A DNA stretch of 36,949 nucleotides from Mesorhizobium sp. (GTDB lineage: Bacteria; Pseudomonadota; Alphaproteobacteria; Rhizobiales; Rhizobiaceae). The first letter of the stretch is position 1. Every line of letters begins with the position of its first letter. Shown here in pieces: positions 34,526 to 36,949 of the stretch. The notes beneath the pieces are model-generated. The model did no database searches and was not told the origin of the DNA. It saw only the letters and a program-made list of their open reading frames with translations. Both the position numbers and the translations under genes were made by a program. Location of the stretch: the NCBI GenBank assembly GCA_022833215.1, contig JAIPUZ010000010.1, positions 1 to 36,949 on the forward strand. Reading direction: 5' to 3'.

Positions 34526-34564
34526 TTAATTTTATGCATGCGTGAGATTCTGCACAAAAATTAA
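34526..34564. promoter_or_regulatory. Inverted repeat between tesB and glnK
   Basis: TTAATTTT (34526-34533) and AAAATTAA (34557-34564), 8-bp arms. TGCA follows the left arm (34535-34538) and precedes the right arm (34551-34554). It lies 91-129 bp upstream of the sigma-54 element, the distance expected for an enhancer. TGCA-rich dyads resemble NtrC sites, but the spacing does not match the standard 17-bp NtrC box. Confidence 0.45.
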
Positions 34565-34654
34565 CCTCCTGTGAAGCCGGCGTACCCGCGCTATGGGCCG
34601 GTCTTCAAATTTTATCCTTTTGAAATCAGCATGTTGAGCTTGTGCCGTCGCAAC

Positions 34655-34670
34655 TGGCACGGAGCTTGAT
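34655..34670 (+). promoter_or_regulatory. Sigma-54 (-24/-12) promoter of glnK-amtB
   Basis: TGGCACG-GAGC-TTGAT fits the TGGCACG-N4-TTGCA consensus; the GG of -24 is present and the -12 doublet is GA instead of GC. Transcription should begin near 34681. This is the expected NtrC-dependent promoter type for PII/ammonium transporter operons. Confidence 0.8.
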
Positions 34671-34685
34671 TGACCCTTTGTGCTG

Positions 34686-34704
34686 CCGGCCCGCGTCGGG
34701 CCGG
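34686..34704 (+). other. 5' leader hairpin of glnK mRNA
   Basis: CCGGCCCG-CGT-CGGGCCGG, a perfect 8-bp GC stem with a 3-nt loop. With the start site inferred from the sigma-54 promoter, it forms almost at the 5' end of the transcript, 23 nt before the glnK ATG, where it could protect the mRNA. Confidence 0.6.
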
Positions 34705-34727
34705 TGCACCAGCAGAGGGTGAAGCTG

Positions 34728-35066
34728 ATGAAAATCGTGATGGCTGTCATCAAGCCGTTCAAGCTCGACGAGGTGCGCGAGGCGCTGACTGCGCTCGGCA
34801 TCGAGGGCCTGACCGTCACCGAGGTCAAGGGCTACGGGCGTCAGAAGGGGCATACCGAAATCTACCGCGGCGCGGAATACGCGGTGAGCTTCCTGCCGAA
34901 GATCAAGATCGAGGTCGCGGTTGCCGGCGACCTCGCCGACAAGGCCGTCGAGGCCATCCGCACTGCCGCCCGGACCGGCCAGATCGGAGACGGCAAGATC
35001 TTCGTCTTCGGCATCGATCAGGCCGTGCGCATCCGTACCGGCGAAACCGACACCGACGCCCTGTGA
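34728..35066 (+). CDS. glnK: Nitrogen regulatory protein PII
   Basis: Signal protein sensing glutamine, 2-oxoglutarate and ATP/ADP, which controls AmtB and the NtrB/NtrC system. It has exactly the typical 112 aa. The T-loop (GRQKGHTEIYRGAEYAVSFLPK) holds the uridylylation Tyr51 in GAEYAV. B- and C-loop text is RTGQIGDGKIFVFGIDQAVRIRTGE. ATG at 34728 gives the canonical MKIVMAVIKPFKL start. It lies 32 nt upstream of amtB, the classic arrangement. Confidence 0.97.
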   Translation: MKIVMAVIKPFKLDEVREALTALGIEGLTVTEVKGYGRQKGHTEIYRGAEYAVSFLPKIKIEVAVAGDLADKAVEAIRTAARTGQIGDGKIFVFGIDQAVRIRTGETDTDAL

Positions 35067-35098
35067 TCCGGCGCGGTCGATTTATCATGGAGAGATCA

Positions 35099-36451
35099 AT
35101 GAGTTTTTCTTCCACCCTCAGGAGAGCGGCGCTGCTGGGCCCGGCGGCTCCTGCCCTGTTCGTCCCGCTCGCCGCATCGGCACAGGAAACCGTCCCCGAG
35201 GCGGCCGAAGCCGCCACGGAAGCGGCGGCTTCGGCGCTCAATTCCGGCGATACCGCCTGGATGCTGGTTTCCACCATTCTCGTGCTGTTCATGATCCTGC
35301 CCGGCCTTGCGCTGTTCTATGGCGGGCTCGTGCGGGCCAAGAACGTGCTGTCGGTGCTCATGCAGTGCACCATGATCACCGCCACGGTGATCGTGGTCTG
35401 GGTGCTGTGGGGCTACTCCTTCGCTTTCGGCGGCAGCGAGAGCGCCTGGTTCGGCGGTTTCGGCAAGCTGTTCCTTTCGGGCGTGACGCCGGAGTCGGAA
35501 ACGGGCTCCATTCCCGAGCTGGTCTTCATCTGCTTCCAGATGACCTTCGCCTGCATCACGCCGGCGCTGATCGTCGGTGGCTTCGCCGAGCGCGTGAAGT
35601 TCGGTGCGATCGTCCTGTTCGTCATCCTGTGGGTCAGCTTCGTCTACTTCCCCATCGCCCACATGGCGTGGGATGAGAACGGCCTGTTCTTCGGCTGGGG
35701 CACGATGGATTTCGCAGGCGGCACCGTGGTCCACATCAACGCGGGCATCGCAGCACTCGTCGGTGCGATCATCATCGGCAGGCGTGCGGGCTACGGCAAG
35801 GAGAACATGGCTCCGCACAACCTGCCGCTGACGCTGGTCGGCGCGGCCATCCTGTGGGTGGGCTGGTTCGGCTTCAACGCCGGCTCGGCCCTTTCGGCCG
35901 GCGGGACTGCCGCGCTCGCCATGATCAACACCTTCACCGCCACGGCCGGCGCCGTCATCGCCTGGTCGCTCGTCGAGAAGGCGGTGCGGGGCAAGGCCTC
36001 GATGCTGGGCGGTGCGTCCGGTGTGATTGCGGGGCTCGTCGCGGTAACCCCGGCGGCGGGCTTTGTCGGCCCGGTGGGGGCGATCGTTCTCGGCGCGGTC
36101 GCCAGCGTGGTAGCCTACTACTTCGTCGCCGTCGTGAAGATCAGGCTTGGCTATGACGACTCGCTCGACGTGTTCGGCATTCATGGCGTGGCCGGCATCG
36201 TCGGCGCCATCGGAACGGGCATCTTCGCTTCCGGTTCGCTGGGAGGCGTCGGCTACGGAGAAGGCGTGACTATGGGCGCGCAGGTCTGGACGCAGATACT
36301 TGCCGTTCTCGTCACCATCGTCTGGTGCGGGGTGATTTCGGCCATTCTTTACAAGCTGGTCGACATGCTCGTCGGGCTGCGGCCGACGGCGGAGGCCGAA
36401 TCGCAGGGTCTCGACATCGCCTCCCACGGTGAGGTCGCCTATCACTCATAA
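35099..36451 (+). CDS. amtB: Ammonium transporter
   Basis: Inner-membrane ammonium channel, 450 aa. It starts with a signal-like hydrophobic stretch and an Ala/Glu-rich linker, then eleven membrane helices from about residue 58. The pore residues are recognisable: the Asp and first twin His in DFAGGTVVHINAGIAALVGA (H212), and the second in FGIHGVAGIVGAIGTG (H362). Gating and phenylalanine-region text is FICFQMTFACITPALIVGGFAER. ATG at 35099 has GGAGAG 4 nt before it; ATG 35087 is also in frame. It is blocked by GlnK, encoded just upstream. The last codons and stop are tandemly duplicated. Confidence 0.97.
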   Translation: MSFSSTLRRAALLGPAAPALFVPLAASAQETVPEAAEAATEAAASALNSGDTAWMLVSTILVLFMILPGLALFYGGLVRAKNVLSVLMQCTMITATVIVVWVLWGYSFAFGGSESAWFGGFGKLFLSGVTPESETGSIPELVFICFQMTFACITPALIVGGFAERVKFGAIVLFVILWVSFVYFPIAHMAWDENGLFFGWGTMDFAGGTVVHINAGIAALVGAIIIGRRAGYGKENMAPHNLPLTLVGAAILWVGWFGFNAGSALSAGGTAALAMINTFTATAGAVIAWSLVEKAVRGKASMLGGASGVIAGLVAVTPAAGFVGPVGAIVLGAVASVVAYYFVAVVKIRLGYDDSLDVFGIHGVAGIVGAIGTGIFASGSLGGVGYGEGVTMGAQVWTQILAVLVTIVWCGVISAILYKLVDMLVGLRPTAEAESQGLDIASHGEVAYHS

Positions 36452-36474
36452 CCACCCCATCACTCATAACCACC
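36441..36474 (+). repeat. Tandem duplication across the amtB stop codon
   Basis: The 16-mer ATCACTCATAACCACC occurs at 36441-36456 and 36459-36474, period 18 bp. The first copy contains the last codons of amtB and its TAA; the second repeats them in the same frame but after the stop. Confidence 0.85.
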
Positions 36475-36541
36475 AAAGGGGAACGCCCCGCAAAGGGAGC
36501 AAACAGAGTGGACATGCTGCGGGTTCTGCCGTGGCTTTGCT

Positions 36542-36572
36542 GGGGGCCGGTTCTGCCGGCCCCCTCTTTTTT
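36542..36572 (+). terminator. Intrinsic terminator of glnK-amtB
   Basis: GGGGGCCGG-TTCTG-CCGGCCCCC (9-bp stem) followed by TCTTTTTT. It starts 90 nt after the amtB stop. Confidence 0.92.
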
Positions 36573-36877
36573 ATGTTTCACCCCCGATTCGAGCCGCCAT
36601 CCCGGCAAATTGACCCGGACAAGGCCCGAATGGTTAACGGGAGGTTTCCGCGCCCTGCAAAAACGTGGCGTTTGTGCAACACACCTTTCGGATATCAGCC
36701 GCAGAGGTTGCAGCGCGTTGCGTTCCTTGTTGAACGCGCCGGCCCGATGGGTAATGTCGGTTTCGAAGGAGAGGCGCGGTGCGCGTCTTTTTCACCGTAG
36801 GGGATGGGGCAGGGAACGCTGTCCTTCAGCAAAGAATAGCCCAGACCCGTTTTTGAACTTTTGACTGGAGGTCAGAA
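36573..36877. other. Intergenic region upstream of the porin gene
   Basis: About 305 nt without a convincing gene. The best promoter-like match is TTGAAC (36730-36735), 16 bp, TAATGT (36752-36757), which would leave a long leader of about 115 nt. Several long frames cross it but have no recognisable domain. Confidence 0.35.
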
Positions 36878-36949
36878 AATGAACATCAAGAGCCTTCTTC
36901 TCGGCTCCGCTGCGGCTCTCGTCGCAGTCTCCGGTGCGCGCGCCGCCGA
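36878..36949 (+). CDS. Porin, N-terminal signal peptide only (cut by window edge)
   Basis: ATG at 36878 with CTGGAGG 7-8 nt upstream. The 23 complete codons encode a Sec signal, MNIKSLLLGSAAALVAVSG followed by ARAA, nearly the same as I recall for Omp2/porin-family proteins of Brucella and Mesorhizobium. The rest of the protein is outside the window, so the family call rests on the signal peptide alone. Confidence 0.7.

Noticed and set aside
36508-36864. 118-codon frame after amtB
   Set aside because: It runs through the amtB terminator stem and T-run, so it cannot be transcribed intact from amtB; no domain seen.
1-36949. CRISPR arrays, insertion sequences, integrases, toxin-antitoxin or defence genes
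   Set aside because: Looked for and not seen; the repeats present are short dyads or a single two-copy duplication.

Overview
The window looks like chromosomal DNA of a Hyphomicrobiales (Rhizobiales) alphaproteobacterium, probably from the Mesorhizobium/Aminobacter/Nitratireductor side of the order. This rests on high GC, tight operons with ATGA start/stop overlaps, an sdhCDAB operon, a divergent UbiH-type hydroxylase/tesB pair followed by glnK-amtB, a 3' Ala/Glu/Lys-rich extension on rplS, and the start of a rhizobial/Brucella-type porin at the right edge. I see no insertion sequences, prophage genes, CRISPR arrays, tRNAs or rRNAs.

Left part (1-15.3 kb) is accessory catabolism and uptake. 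A TrpX-type ABC binding protein and the start of its ATPase run leftward. Divergent from them is a GntR/FCD regulator overlapping a PLP fold-type II threonine-dehydratase-like enzyme. A MarR regulator then precedes a five-gene operon: a fused FAD-monooxygenase/old-yellow-enzyme protein of the 2-aminobenzoyl-CoA (anthraniloyl-CoA) monooxygenase/reductase type, an SDR, an enoyl-CoA hydratase, an acyl-CoA dehydrogenase and a RidA-fold protein. Together these look like dearomatisation of an aromatic CoA thioester followed by beta-oxidation-like steps. The aryl-CoA ligase that would feed the pathway is not here. A 20-bp near-palindrome lies just upstream of the operon and is the obvious MarR operator. 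Next comes an XRE-cupin regulator, an AT-rich inverted repeat, and a PotD/A/B/C-type ABC importer.

Middle part (15.3-26.7 kb): a WYL-domain regulator, a DUF1127 protein, an SLC13/TrkA-C permease and propionyl-CoA synthetase (prpE) all lie on the minus strand. Two matching CTGACA-N6-TGTCAG sites, one upstream of the WYL gene and one upstream of the DUF1127 gene, suggest a small regulon. On the plus strand follow a 53-aa membrane protein, rplS, an amino-acid ABC binding protein and permease without an ATPase, and leuC. Two small minus-strand proteins and an MliC-like lipoprotein follow.

Right part (26.9-36.9 kb) is core metabolism: sdhCDAB with a good sigma-70 promoter and an adjoining palindrome, a YceH-family protein, OsmC and YbaK proteins, a UbiH-family hydroxylase divergent from tesB, then glnK-amtB behind a sigma-54 promoter, and the first 24 codons of a porin. 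Nothing seen is clearly a new class of system. The most distinctive points are the anthraniloyl-CoA-type operon with a RidA-fold protein lacking the catalytic arginine, the paired WYL/DUF1127 operators, and RNA hairpins placed at control points of the transporter operons and of glnK.
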